From: Pseudomonas sp. ANT_H4
Lineage (GTDB): Bacteria > Pseudomonadota > Gammaproteobacteria > Pseudomonadales > Pseudomonadaceae
DNA: 58,126 nt
Direction: 5' to 3'
Assembly (NCBI RefSeq): GCF_008369295.1
Contig: NZ_VOBG01000031.1
Coordinates: 1 to 58,126, forward strand
This document shows positions 9,001 through 17,578 of the stretch, piece by piece. The translations under genes were made by a program, and so were the position numbers. Positions within the stretch are counted from its first letter, which is position 1, and every line of letters starts with the position of its first letter. A model generated the notes under the pieces. The model was not told where the DNA came from. It made no database searches and saw nothing but the letters and a program-made list of their open reading frames with translations.

Positions 9001-9915
9001 TCACTCAACCTGGATTTTCAGCTCGTTGCTGATGCCGTGAGGTACATGTCCGGTGGCCACCACTTCCCGGGCTTTCTCGCAATGTCCGGCCTGATCGTCG
9101 AAAAACACATCGGCGGCGAAGGCTTCAAGAAAGGCCGATTTTTCCAGGCCGCCGAGAAACAGCGACTCGTCCAGGCGGATGTCCCACTCGCGCAAGGTAC
9201 GGATCACCCGCTCGTGGGAAGGTGCCGAGCGGGCGGTCACTAGCGCCGTACGGATCGGGCAGGCCTCGTCAGGAAACTCACGCTGCAACAGGTTGAGCGC
9301 CGCCAGGAAACCCTTGAAGGGACCACCACGCAGCGGCTCGCGTGCCGACTCCCGCTCGCTGGCCTGGAACGCTTCCAGGCCACCTAACTGGTAGATACGT
9401 TCCGACTCGTCGGAAAACAGTACGGCATCGCCGTCGAAGGCAATTCGCAATTCAGCGCTGGACGCCCGACGGGCGCCGCCAGAAAGAATCGTCGCCGCAG
9501 CAAACCCGGCATCCAGGGCACTGCGTACGTCTTCAGCATGGGTGGAGAGAAACAAGTGGCAACCAAACGCTGCCAAATAAGGATAAGGACTACGCCCTCC
9601 TACAAACGCAGCGCGGGAAATATCCAGCCCGTAATGCTGGATCGAATTGAACACCCGCAAACCGGTATCGGCACTGTTGCGTGATACCAGCACCACTTCG
9701 ACCCGCGCCCGTCCAAGGCTGGCGTTGAGGCTCAGCAGTTTCTTGACCAGCGGGTAGGCATCACCCGGCTCAAGGGTTTCTTCTTCATGGTCGATCTGGT
9801 ACTTGCGGTAGGCCTCGACGCCTTGCGCCAGGTAGACCTTGTGGCTTTCGCTCAGGTCGAATAACGCCCGCGAAGAGATCGCCAATACGAGTTTTTCGCC
9901 CAGACCCTTCGCCAT
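9001..9915 (-). CDS. 5'-nucleotidase (cytosolic NT5C1-like family)
   Basis: A 304-residue HAD-like protein of the bacterial 5-nucleotidase family (PF06189). The motif RIAFDGDAVLFSDESE carries the catalytic aspartates, with ALVTARSAP as motif II and DVFFDDQAGHC near the end. It is expected to remove the 5' phosphate from nucleoside monophosphates. It is 12 bp downstream of the ketopantoate-reductase-like gene on the same strand, so the two are probably one transcript. Confidence 0.85.
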   Translation of the reverse strand: MAKGLGEKLVLAISSRALFDLSESHKVYLAQGVEAYRKYQIDHEEETLEPGDAYPLVKKLLSLNASLGRARVEVVLVSRNSADTGLRVFNSIQHYGLDISRAAFVGGRSPYPYLAAFGCHLFLSTHAEDVRSALDAGFAAATILSGGARRASSAELRIAFDGDAVLFSDESERIYQLGGLEAFQASERESAREPLRGGPFKGFLAALNLLQREFPDEACPIRTALVTARSAPSHERVIRTLREWDIRLDESLFLGGLEKSAFLEAFAADVFFDDQAGHCEKAREVVATGHVPHGISNELKIQVE

Positions 9916-9927
9916 ATTCTTCCCCCG

Positions 9928-10890
9928 TCAGCTGTTGCGTCGATCGATAAAACTCAAGGCCTGATACAGCGCCTGCATCCTCGGCAACTCACAACCTGCT
10001 GCCCTGGCGGCGGCCAATGGCCGGGCGTAGATGGCCGCCAGTTCCAGCGGGCGCTTGTGTAAGTGATCGTGATACATGCTCGGCCAGTAATCGGCCAGGC
10101 TCTCGGTCATCTGGAACATCTGCTCGGCATAGCTCGACGCAATCTCATGGCCGCACGCCCGGGCGCCCTGCACCACTTCAGCCATCAATGCCTGGATCAT
10201 TGCACGGCTCGCCTCATCAGCCATCAACTCCGTGGTCCCCGCGCCGAGCAATACCGAAAGACCGTTATACGGCACATTCCACACCAGTTTATGCCAGCGC
10301 GCCTGATGCAAATTGGCCATGGCCTGGGATTCGATGCCCGCCCGGTGAAACAACGCGGCGCCTTCTTCGACAATCGCTTGCCGACGGGCCTCATCGTTCG
10401 CGGCACTACCACTGTGATAGCCAAGATTGACCCGGCCCATCGCCTGATGCTCGACGATGCCAGGTGCTGAACGATGCACGCAGATATAACAAAGGCCACC
10501 CAACAGATGCAGCGAGTCTGGCAGGTGTTCGCGCAAACTGTCCTCGACGTCCAGACCATTTTGCAGCAAGACCACCTTGGCGCCCGGTGCCGCCACCTGG
10601 GCGATGGTCGGTGCCAATTCGACATTACCGGTGGTTTTGGTCCCCACCAACAGCCAGTCGCAAGGCGGCATATCGGCCGCACGGGCGTAAGCCTGGACCG
10701 GGTTGAGGCTCAACGCCCCGTGGACCGCACTATTAAGTTTCAGGCCTCGCTCACTCACCGCCGGGAACTCGCTGCGCAACAGAAAGTGCACATCGAATCC
10801 GGCGCGCGCCAGCATCAAGCCGTAAAAGCCACCGATGGCGCCGGTGCCGATAATGCCGATTCGCGGCGCCTGGTCTGCAGCACTCATCAT
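9928..10890 (-). CDS. 2-dehydropantoate 2-reductase family protein
   Basis: A 320-residue protein with an N-terminal Rossmann fold (IGIIGTGAIGGFYGLMLARAG) and an ApbA/PanE C-terminal helical domain (HKLVWNVPYNGL). The family reduces ketopantoate to pantoate with NADPH, but many paralogues act on other 2-keto acids, so the substrate is uncertain. The start at 10890 overlaps the stop of the upstream thioredoxin-fold gene as ATGA with GAGGAG close by, showing translational coupling. Confidence 0.82.
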   Translation of the reverse strand: MMSAADQAPRIGIIGTGAIGGFYGLMLARAGFDVHFLLRSEFPAVSERGLKLNSAVHGALSLNPVQAYARAADMPPCDWLLVGTKTTGNVELAPTIAQVAAPGAKVVLLQNGLDVEDSLREHLPDSLHLLGGLCYICVHRSAPGIVEHQAMGRVNLGYHSGSAANDEARRQAIVEEGAALFHRAGIESQAMANLHQARWHKLVWNVPYNGLSVLLGAGTTELMADEASRAMIQALMAEVVQGARACGHEIASSYAEQMFQMTESLADYWPSMYHDHLHKRPLELAAIYARPLAAARAAGCELPRMQALYQALSFIDRRNS

Positions 10891-11222
10891 GGCAACTCCT
10901 CTGGTTTTCGCGTGAGCGCCTGCTCCACGCCATGAGTAAGGTCGCTGGCGGTCAGGCGCGCCTGTAAGGCTCCGTGGAATTGACCGTCGCACACTACAAA
11001 CAGTGCCGGCAAATGAAAAATCTGGTAACGCTCGACGGCCCCACCATTATGGCCGGCATCAATCCAGCACACTCTGTCTACCGGCAAGGCCCAGCCTGGC
11101 AACTGCTGACGCGCCCAGCGGCAGCTGGAACAACCGACGCTGGTAAACACCAGCAATGACGTGCCCGGTAGCCCCAACAACTGCTGGTCGATATCCAGAT
11201 CGGTCAATTCAAGCGCTTTCAC
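10887..11222 (-). CDS. Thioredoxin-fold protein with CxxC motif
   Basis: A 111-residue protein with a thioredoxin-like motif SVGCSSCRWARQQLPG and a cis-proline region (FHLPALFVV). It has no signal peptide, so it is probably a cytoplasmic thiol-disulfide protein. The GTG at 11222 gives a compact domain, though its ribosome binding site is weak; a longer form reaching 11285 is possible. It is translationally coupled to the downstream reductase gene and divergent from DAHP synthase. Confidence 0.72.
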   Translation of the reverse strand: MKALELTDLDIDQQLLGLPGTSLLVFTSVGCSSCRWARQQLPGWALPVDRVCWIDAGHNGGAVERYQIFHLPALFVVCDGQFHGALQARLTASDLTHGVEQALTRKPEELP

Positions 11223-11410
11223 TCTATCTCTACCACTGCCATAAACTGGACAGCAGACTATCAGGCCGGGCGACAGCGCGCGCAATTGCCCATTGTCGAG
11301 CAGGCTTGTTACGCGCTAAGGTTCGGCTCCCCGCTGCATCTAAATCATGCTGTGCTCCGCCGCACGGGGATCGCTGGCGGCCGGCACCCGTGACCCTGAC
11401 GAGTAACACG

Positions 11411-12487
11411 ATGGCTGATTTACCGATCAACGACCTAAACGTCGAATCCAACGAGACCCTGATCACACCTGATCAGCTCAAGCGCGAAATCCCTTTGAGC
11501 GATGCTGCCCTGCACACCGTCACCAAGGGTCGCGAAGTCATTCGTGACATTCTTGACGGTACTGACCACCGTCTGTTCGTGGTGATCGGGCCCTGCTCGA
11601 TCCACGATCTGAAGGCTGCTCACGAGTACGCAGAGCGCCTGAAAGTGCTGGCTGCAGAAGTGTCCGACACCTTGTATCTGGTCATGCGCGTCTATTTCGA
11701 GAAACCGCGTACCACCGTGGGCTGGAAAGGCTTGATCAACGACCCGTACCTGGACGACTCGTTCAAGATCCAGGACGGCCTGCACATCGGCCGCAAGTTG
11801 CTGCTAGAGCTGGCAGAAATGGGGCTGCCGACCGCGACCGAGGCCCTGGACCCGATTTCCCCGCAGTACCTGCAAGACCTGATCAGTTGGTCGGCGATTG
11901 GTGCGCGCACCACCGAATCCCAGACCCACCGGGAAATGGCCTCCGGTTTGTCTTCGGCCGTGGGCTTCAAGAACGGCACTGATGGCGGCCTGACGGTGGC
12001 GATCAACGCCCTGCAGTCGGTTTCCAGCCCGCACCGTTTCCTGGGGATCAACCAGGAAGGTGGCGTTTCCATCGTCACCACCAAAGGCAACGCCTACGGT
12101 CACGTGGTGCTGCGCGGCGGCAACGGTAAGCCCAACTATGATTCGGTCAGCGTGGCCCTGTGCGAACAGGCGCTCAACAAGGCGAAGATCAAGCCAAACA
12201 TCATGGTCGACTGCAGCCACGCCAACTCCAACAAGGACCCGGCCCTGCAACCGCTGGTGATGGAGAACGTCGCCAACCAGATCCTCGAAGGCAACCAGTC
12301 GATTATCGGCCTGATGGTCGAGAGTCACCTGAACTGGGGCTGCCAGGCGATTCCCAAGGATTTGGCCGACCTGCAATACGGCGTGTCGGTCACCGATGCC
12401 TGCATCGACTGGGCTGCCACCGAGACCACCCTGCGCAGCATGCACGCCAAGCTCAAGGACGTATTGCCCAAACGCAAACGCACCTGA
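11411..12487 (+). CDS. 3-deoxy-7-phosphoheptulonate synthase, class I
   Basis: The 358-residue class I alpha DAHP synthase condenses phosphoenolpyruvate and erythrose 4-phosphate, the first step of the shikimate pathway. Visible motifs are VVIGPCSIHD, MRVYFEKPRTTVGWKG, GARTTESQTHR and MVDCSHANS with its metal-binding His. The isozyme (AroF, AroG or AroH type, hence which amino acid inhibits it) cannot be told by eye. ATG 11411 is chosen from family length; the upstream extension is not conserved-looking. A strong terminator follows. Confidence 0.95.
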   Translation: MADLPINDLNVESNETLITPDQLKREIPLSDAALHTVTKGREVIRDILDGTDHRLFVVIGPCSIHDLKAAHEYAERLKVLAAEVSDTLYLVMRVYFEKPRTTVGWKGLINDPYLDDSFKIQDGLHIGRKLLLELAEMGLPTATEALDPISPQYLQDLISWSAIGARTTESQTHREMASGLSSAVGFKNGTDGGLTVAINALQSVSSPHRFLGINQEGGVSIVTTKGNAYGHVVLRGGNGKPNYDSVSVALCEQALNKAKIKPNIMVDCSHANSNKDPALQPLVMENVANQILEGNQSIIGLMVESHLNWGCQAIPKDLADLQYGVSVTDACIDWAATETTLRSMHAKLKDVLPKRKRT

Positions 12488-12507
12488 ACCCACACTGCGC
12501 ACACAAA

Positions 12508-12537
12508 AACGCCGGGCTAAGCCCGGCGTTTTTTTAT
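12508..12537 (+). terminator. Rho-independent terminator after DAHP synthase gene
   Basis: The 10-bp stem AACGCCGGGC (12508-12517) and GCCCGGCGTT (12521-12530) has a 3-nt loop and a run of seven or more T. It can also serve the convergent acetyltransferase gene. Confidence 0.93.
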
Positions 12538-12550
12538 GGGTCTCTACTGC

Positions 12551-12832
12551 TCAGAGCTTCGCAGCATGGCGCTGGTGGCGCTCCATGTAGCGTTCAACAT
12601 AAGAGCAGGATGGGATCACCGTGTAACCCATGCTCTCGGCGTACTGCAGCGCCTGTTCGGTGAGCGCAGCGGCAATGCCGCGCCCCCGCAAGGCGTTGGG
12701 CACGAACGTCCGATAGATATCCAGGGTCTGCTTCCCGAGATCCATATAGGTCAGGTAAGCACGATGACCGTCCACATTGGTCTCGAATTGATGACCAGTC
12801 TGGTCATGGTGGATGGACAACGCCTCGCTCAT
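12551..12832 (-). CDS. Small GNAT-type N-acetyltransferase (YjdJ-like)
   Basis: A 93-residue minimal GNAT domain. It has DIYRTFVPNALRGRGIAAAL, the acetyl-CoA pyrophosphate loop (R/Q-x-x-G-x-A pattern), followed by YTVIPSCSYVERY. Such single-domain members acetylate unknown small molecules or proteins. The start at 12832 has GAGGAG 5 nt upstream. The 617 bp from here to oprI contain no supported gene, only AT-richer leader and promoter sequence. Confidence 0.85.
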   Translation of the reverse strand: MSEALSIHHDQTGHQFETNVDGHRAYLTYMDLGKQTLDIYRTFVPNALRGRGIAAALTEQALQYAESMGYTVIPSCSYVERYMERHQRHAAKL

Positions 12833-13340
12833 CACTACTCCTCGCGGGTCTTGGTTTCTGACCCTTACCTTACCGATGTTTTTCCGGCGAAGGAACATCT
12901 ACGCCACCCCGTGCCAGGTTTCGACAACGAGAAAAGCCCTACAGCACTCATAACCAGCACGTAGGAATAGTAGGCACCAATCCCGAAATTGCTCAAGGCG
13001 CACTCGTCATCCCCCCGTCGCTGGCAGACATAGAAAGGGCCGATCGAGCATCCTAGGGTCGATGGCCTGAACATTGCCGGCAATTGAAGCTTGAGACGAA
13101 CAGCCTCTCTTAAAGTCACCTCAACATGCACAAAAGATACCTGTCGGCGAAAATACAATCTGAAAAATAGTGTCGACACCAATATATAATTTGACTTCTC
13201 TTTACACCGCTTAACACGTGCCAGCCGGTGCTTTGCGCCGGGATCCAATTCTGCGCAGAACCGCGAAAACTGGATATTTTTTATACAAACTCGCTAAAGA
13301 TTAGCCAAAATAGATTCGGCACAAGAATTTTTTTTGCTTC

Positions 13341-13369
13341 TTGCGCTACGTCAGTTTACTTACTACAAG
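13341..13369 (+). promoter_or_regulatory. Candidate sigma-70 promoter of oprI
   Basis: TTGCGC (13341-13346) and TACAAG (13364-13369) are separated by 17 bp, inside an AT-rich stretch that starts near 13140. This would give a leader of about 75 nt before oprI. The match is moderate and was chosen by eye. Confidence 0.35.
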
Positions 13370-13449
13370 TAATGGGTAGTATGTACGCCGGCTATTAGCT
13401 CACTCTGAGAAAGTAGCCATTTAATAGAAAGTCCTTGAAGGGGAACACG

Positions 13450-13701
13450 ATGAACAACGTTCTGAAATTCTCTGCTCTGGCTCTGGTCGCAGTTATGGCT
13501 ACCGGTTGCAGCAGCGTCTCCAAAGAAACCGAAGCTCGTCTGACTGCAACTGAAGACGCAGCAGCTCGCTCCCAGGCTCGTGCAGACGAAGCCTATCGTA
13601 AAGCTGATGAAGCTCTGGCTGCTGCTCAAAAAGCACAACAGACTGCTGACGAAGCTAACGAGCGCGCTCTGCGCATGCTTGAGAAAGCAAGCCGCAAGTA
13701 A
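13450..13701 (+). CDS. oprI: Major outer membrane lipoprotein OprI
   Basis: An 83-residue Lpp orthologue. It has a lipoprotein signal peptide with lipobox ATGC (lipidated Cys20), then an alanine-rich heptad coiled coil (residues about 25-75), and ends in Arg-Lys. In the family the terminal Lys can be linked to peptidoglycan. GAAGGGG lies just before ATG 13450. Codon choice is strongly biased (GCT, GAA, CGT), as for very highly expressed genes. The convergent neighbour encodes an L,D-transpeptidase, the enzyme class that attaches Lpp to the wall. Confidence 0.97.
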   Translation: MNNVLKFSALALVAVMATGCSSVSKETEARLTATEDAAARSQARADEAYRKADEALAAAQKAQQTADEANERALRMLEKASRK

Positions 13702-13723
13702 TAATCCTTCGGGGTTGTTATCA

Positions 13724-13751
13724 AGCCGATCCATTTTTGGATCGGCTTTTT
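13724..13751 (+). terminator. Terminator of oprI
   Basis: The 10-bp stem AGCCGATCCA (13724-13733) and TGGATCGGCT (13738-13747) has a TTTT loop and a T-rich tail. Confidence 0.93.
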
Positions 13752-13785
13752 ATTGCCCAAGATCCGGCTCCGGATTCTGGGCAAT
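13752..13785. repeat. Inverted repeat between the oprI and L,D-transpeptidase terminators
   Basis: ATTGCCCAAGATCCGG (13752-13767) pairs with CCGGATTCTGGGCAAT (13770-13785) with two mismatches. It is flanked by T on the left and A on the right, so it could act as an extra terminator in either direction or stabilise mRNA 3' ends. Confidence 0.7.
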
Positions 13786-13819
13786 AAAAAACCCGCTACA
13801 GCGCAACGCCGTAACGGGT
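13786..13819 (-). terminator. Terminator of the L,D-transpeptidase gene
   Basis: Read on the minus strand, ACCCGTTACGGC pairs with the segment ending in GCGGGT, with two G-T wobbles. A run of T (the A run at 13786-13790 on the plus strand) follows. Confidence 0.85.
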
Positions 13820-13833
13820 CCTGGCTACCTCAG

Positions 13834-14802
13834 CTACTGCTGCAGATCGATCGGCGCGCTCGAAACCATCGGCGCATCACCCGGCACCCCGATTTCTACC
13901 GGTAAGCCGTCTTCGGCCGCGACCACATCACGCACCTCATCCCAATTGACCCGCAGGTTCTTCGACAGGTCTTCACGCTTGAGCAAGGCATTGATCACCG
14001 CTGTGTGCTTGTCCACCACCGACGGCGTGCCATCGTCGTTCAGTGGCGTATGAGCTTCCAGGTAAACCTTGCCACCGCTCATGCCAAACTTGTAGGCGTC
14101 GCTGATAATCCGCACGGACGTGCCCACTGGCACCATGCCCGCCATTTCCAGCACATTTTTGTTGAACATGCGAAAGCAGCCGTGGCTGGTACGGGTACCG
14201 ATGCCGAACTTTGCGTTGGAGCCGTGGATCAGATAGCCCGGCGTGCCCAGGGTGAACTTGAACGGCCCCAAAGGGTTGTTCGGGCCTGCTGGCACCACGT
14301 TGGGCAGCGGATCCCCGTTGGCAGCGTGCTCAGCCTTGATCGAAGCCGGCGGCGTCCATGTCGGGTTCGGGGTCTTGGCGATGATGCTGGTGTGAGCGAT
14401 CGGCGAACCCCAACCTTCGCGACCAATCCCCAGCGGAAAGGTGTAAACGACGTTCTGGCCCTTGGGGTAGTAGTACAACCGGTACTCGGCCAGGTTGATC
14501 ACAATACCTTCACGGGGCCCCGGCGGCAGAATGAAACGGGTCGGCAGAACGATCTCGGTTCCCGCCCCCGGCAACCAGGCATCAACACCGGGGTTGGCCG
14601 CGACCATCTCTGAATAACCCAGGTCATAGGTGGTACCCAGGTCGGCAAAGGTGTCTTCGTACTTGGCCTTGATCACCTGGACCTGGCCGACGATGTCTTC
14701 ACCCGGTAGTGGCAAGGGCAACTGCAAGGCTGCAACAGGGCCGGCGGCACAGAGTGCAGCGAGAGACAGGCAGCGAGTGACGGCAGGGAGGTGCGACAAC
14801 AT
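13834..14802 (-). CDS. L,D-transpeptidase (ErfK/YbiS/YcfS type)
   Basis: A 322-residue periplasmic enzyme. A signal peptide (about 1-27, cleaved near PVAALQ) is followed by a LysM-like segment (about 45-90, TFADLGTTYDLGYSEMVAAN) and a YkuD catalytic domain with HGSNAKFGIGTRTSHGCFRM; Cys209 is the nucleophile. Homologues form 3-3 peptidoglycan crosslinks or attach Lpp to peptidoglycan. Its position tail to tail with oprI suggests the second role (inference). AAGGA precedes ATG 14802 by 8 nt. Confidence 0.92.
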   Translation of the reverse strand: MLSHLPAVTRCLSLAALCAAGPVAALQLPLPLPGEDIVGQVQVIKAKYEDTFADLGTTYDLGYSEMVAANPGVDAWLPGAGTEIVLPTRFILPPGPREGIVINLAEYRLYYYPKGQNVVYTFPLGIGREGWGSPIAHTSIIAKTPNPTWTPPASIKAEHAANGDPLPNVVPAGPNNPLGPFKFTLGTPGYLIHGSNAKFGIGTRTSHGCFRMFNKNVLEMAGMVPVGTSVRIISDAYKFGMSGGKVYLEAHTPLNDDGTPSVVDKHTAVINALLKREDLSKNLRVNWDEVRDVVAAEDGLPVEIGVPGDAPMVSSAPIDLQQ

Positions 14803-14874
14803 CCGGAAAATCCTTCGCAGATCGACGGGTAATAAAAAATTGATTGTACACGGGAGCCTGGCGAGCACCCACAG

Positions 14875-15171
14875 TCAAAGCTCGAAGCGCAGCTCGGGCC
14901 AGATCGGCGGCGTACCACGTTTTTGCGATTCTAGAATCGCCCGGCACAAGGGGCACAGGCGTTGGTCCTGAAAAATCGTGCGATCCACTGCCGACCAGCG
15001 CGGCTGGGCAGGCAGCAACGTACCGCAGAGGGTGCGGTCGATCGAGCCGCCCAACTCCAACTGACGCGGCACCAGGTGCACCCTGGCTTCCTGGCAGGCG
15101 AACAGATCCAGCTGTTCGTCAGGCTCGATCAGTTGGTAGGCAAACAGGGACCAGGCAGGACGCGACGACAT
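14875..15171 (-). CDS. Conserved hypothetical cysteine-containing small protein
   Basis: A 98-residue soluble protein with four cysteines (FACQE, TLCGT, and CPLC near the C-terminus). The CPLC pair beside ILESQKR resembles a small zinc-binding site, but I do not recognise a family. The start is uncertain: ATG 15171 is taken, and GTG 15198 would add nine residues. It lies just downstream of the stranded tesA fragment on the same strand, so it was probably the gene after tesA before the element inserted and may have lost its normal promoter. Confidence 0.6.
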   Translation of the reverse strand: MSSRPAWSLFAYQLIEPDEQLDLFACQEARVHLVPRQLELGGSIDRTLCGTLLPAQPRWSAVDRTIFQDQRLCPLCRAILESQKRGTPPIWPELRFEL

Positions 15172-15228
15172 CGGGGGCACCAAATCGGGGGGCGCCACCT
15201 TAGCCGAAAGACCGCCGCTAGAAAAGCG

Positions 15229-15517
15229 TCATAACAGCGGTTTTAGCGTCGGCCAGACATTTTCCAGCAACTTGCCCTGGGCACTGACCGCCGGGTGCAG
15301 CCCGTCGGCTTGCATCAGGTCGGGATGACCACCGATTCCTTCGAGGAAAAACGGCACCAGCGGGACCTTTTTCTCTTCAGCCAACTTGCCGTACACCTCG
15401 GCGAAAGACTCGGTATAACGCTTTCCATAATTGGGCGGCAACTGCATGCCCAACAGCAGCACCTTGGCACCACTGTCCCTGGACTGGTCGATCATCGAAG
15501 CAAGATTTTGTTGCAAT
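15229..15517 (-). pseudogene. Stranded 3' half of the original tesA
   Basis: The frame encodes the last 95 residues of a TesA-like SGNH esterase, including the C-terminal DGLHP block with the catalytic Asp and His, but no GDSIS nucleophile block. By hand count it matches the C-terminal half of the intact TesA (21917-22522) at about 64 of 95 residues. The frame loses homology at the 18-bp att core (15500-15517). It is the native 3' end cut off by the integrated element and has no start signal of its own. Confidence 0.88.
15500..15517. repeat. att core, left (integrase side)
   Basis: GCAAGATTTTGTTGCAAT matches the right copy at 22189-22206 with one A/G difference, and both lie at the same codons of the two tesA 3' halves. 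Beyond the core, toward 15563, tesA homology stops. Confidence 0.8.
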
Positions 15518-15562
15518 CCCTCCCTGAGGACAGGAACCCAATAAACTCAAGGGTTCCAGCTC

Positions 15563-17014
15563 ATGACCACCACTCAGCGTCCTCAAAGTGGGACAAACCT
15601 GTTACAAACTGCCCTCGCCAAGCCGTACCACTATCGTCGGTCTGGTCGCTATTACCTTCGCCTTCGCCCTCAGGGCACCGCTAAGGGCTTCTTCACGCTA
15701 TCGCTCAGAACTACCGACAAGGCCACCGCAATGACCATCTCCCAAGACATTCTCAAGACCCTCAAGGATTACCATCTGGACAACCCAGAGGCGACATGGG
15801 ATGAGCTTCGGGAGCGTCTCATAGACATCGCTGAGTACAGCTTGACGATGGCCTTCGGGGATAGCTCGCTGGTGGCCTATGAGATGATCAATGATGAGCA
15901 CCATCAGGCGCTTCGTGAGGCGAGCGCTAAGCTGCCCCTGAGCGTCAATCAGCAAAGGGCTGTGAGCAAGGCCTTGGAGATCATTGAGGCCTCTCAGGAG
16001 CGCATGAACGGCAGGGCGGGGAAGCTGGTAGAGATCGTTAGGGACCTCAAGGGTGAAACATGTAGCACGTCTGTAGCCCTGTCTCGGTCCCTATCTGTAT
16101 TACCGTCTGGAGGTCCCCTCACTTGGGACTACCTGTCCAACCAGTACCTCACCGAGCACAGCGTCAATATCAAGGAGTCCACCAAGGCGAGCATGTTGGT
16201 CAATTACAAGGCCATCAAGGGCGCCTTCGAGGAGATCGGATTGACTGACCTACGGACCCACACTCGTGACCATATGGTGGCCCTCAGGTCCGCTCTGTTG
16301 GTGGGTCGTCAACCCTCCACCGTAAACAACATCCTCACCAAGATGATGACGGTCATGGACTGGGCTGTGGACAATGATTACCTGACCAAGGCCTACACCT
16401 CGAACCTCAAGCTGACCAAGGGGACCGATAGCAAGCGTGAAGGCTTCACCAAGGGTCAAGTAGTCACCTTAATGACCCACGCGGCAGAACTGCCAGCCGA
16501 CTCATGGGAGCGCTGGGGTCTGTCCCTTTTGGCAATCACTGGGGCTCGTGTCGGTGAAATCGCTTATCTGACCAAGAAGGACATCAAGCAGGTCGATGGT
16601 CTCTGGTGCATTCACATCAACGAAGACGGTCCCGACAAGTCGATCAAGAACAAGCACAGTGACCGGACCATTCCCCTGATCGACGGTGCCTTCAATACCT
16701 TCGACCTGAGTGAGTTCCTCAAGGCTGTCGAGTCGGGCGCCCTACCCTCTGACCATGGCGTCAACCCAATGAAGGCCAGCAGGAACCTTGGGACGCTGAT
16801 GAAGACAATCCTTGGGGAGGCCCGAGGGGAGAACCAGACGCTGCACTCGCTGAGACACTTCTTGTCGTCCGCCCTGCAAGCTGAAGGGGTTCCTGTGGCG
16901 TTCGTCCAAGCCATCGCTGGGCACTCAACCCGTACCATCACCTTTGACAACTATGGTTCTGCTGTGCCTGTAGGGAAGCTCGCTGAGGAACTCAAGAAGG
17001 TCCTGAAGGCGTAA
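15563..17014 (+). CDS. Tyrosine recombinase (integrase)
   Basis: A 483-residue phage-type integrase. It has an N-terminal arm-binding-like region (YRRSGRYYLRLRPQGTAKGFF), a SAM-like core-binding domain (about 190-290) and a catalytic domain with Arg329 (TGARVGE), His428 and Arg431 (HSLRH), His454 (GHSTR) and Tyr464 (DNYG), so all key catalytic positions are present. It is expected to recombine the tesA core with the element's attP. It reads away from the left att core 46 bp upstream, the normal integrase arrangement. Confidence 0.94.
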   Translation: MTTTQRPQSGTNLLQTALAKPYHYRRSGRYYLRLRPQGTAKGFFTLSLRTTDKATAMTISQDILKTLKDYHLDNPEATWDELRERLIDIAEYSLTMAFGDSSLVAYEMINDEHHQALREASAKLPLSVNQQRAVSKALEIIEASQERMNGRAGKLVEIVRDLKGETCSTSVALSRSLSVLPSGGPLTWDYLSNQYLTEHSVNIKESTKASMLVNYKAIKGAFEEIGLTDLRTHTRDHMVALRSALLVGRQPSTVNNILTKMMTVMDWAVDNDYLTKAYTSNLKLTKGTDSKREGFTKGQVVTLMTHAAELPADSWERWGLSLLAITGARVGEIAYLTKKDIKQVDGLWCIHINEDGPDKSIKNKHSDRTIPLIDGAFNTFDLSEFLKAVESGALPSDHGVNPMKASRNLGTLMKTILGEARGENQTLHSLRHFLSSALQAEGVPVAFVQAIAGHSTRTITFDNYGSAVPVGKLAEELKKVLKA

Positions 17015-17120
17015 GCAAGATGCCTTTAGAAACCTCTGAGGCTGCCATGAAGGCCGTTGAATCTTCCTTAGAGGCGTCCATTCTGCTCTACTCAGGACTC
17101 ATCACATCAGGGAGTCAGTC

Positions 17121-17405
17121 ATGAGCGATAAGGTTGTCGAAATAACGTTATCAGGCGGGGAAGTGGTCACATTCACCGATACGGAATATCACTTGGAGTT
17201 CCCGCCCGCTGATCTTTATACAGGGGCTGACGGCTCTCAGGCTTTCATTGTGAAGGCCGGTACGTTTTCGATAAGGACGCCGGAGTTCAAAGGATGGCAA
17301 GGCGCTGAGGGGGTTACTGTTGACGGGGCTTTCTACGAGGTCAAAAGGAACTTTCGCTACCCAACCCAAGAAGGGGAGTGGCTGCAATACCCTGTCGGTC
17401 AATAG
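17121..17405 (+). CDS. Hypothetical element protein
   Basis: A 94-residue acidic, beta-rich-looking protein without recognised motifs, membrane segments or signal. GGGAG lies 6 nt before ATG 17121. It follows the integrase by 106 bp. I do not recognise a family; a small phage accessory protein is the most that can be said. The gap 17406-17578 shows no gene. Confidence 0.6.
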   Translation: MSDKVVEITLSGGEVVTFTDTEYHLEFPPADLYTGADGSQAFIVKAGTFSIRTPEFKGWQGAEGVTVDGAFYEVKRNFRYPTQEGEWLQYPVGQ

Positions 17406-17578
17406 GTAAGTAAACCTCTGCGCTCCTACGTGAAATCTAATCGAATCGCTGGGTCCTGGCCTTGCTTCGTGAGCGTAGGAGCGTGGAAGCTCGTGACTGC
17501 TTTATCCTTTTTGGTCATATCTGAAACGATTTAATAAACCCTCACTCGTGCCACCACCAACCACACGCAGGAGGAGTT

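Noticed and set aside
12865..13248. Open frame of 127 codons on the minus strand upstream of oprI
   Set aside because: No ribosome binding site, no recognisable domain and odd composition; it overlaps the acetyltransferase leader.
13363..13734. Minus-strand open frame of 123 codons over oprI
   Set aside because: It is antisense to the strongly coding oprI gene and arises from its codon bias.
15229..15517. Second functional thioesterase gene
   Set aside because: It lacks the nucleophile block and a start signal; homology stops exactly at the att core, so it is a displaced 3' end.
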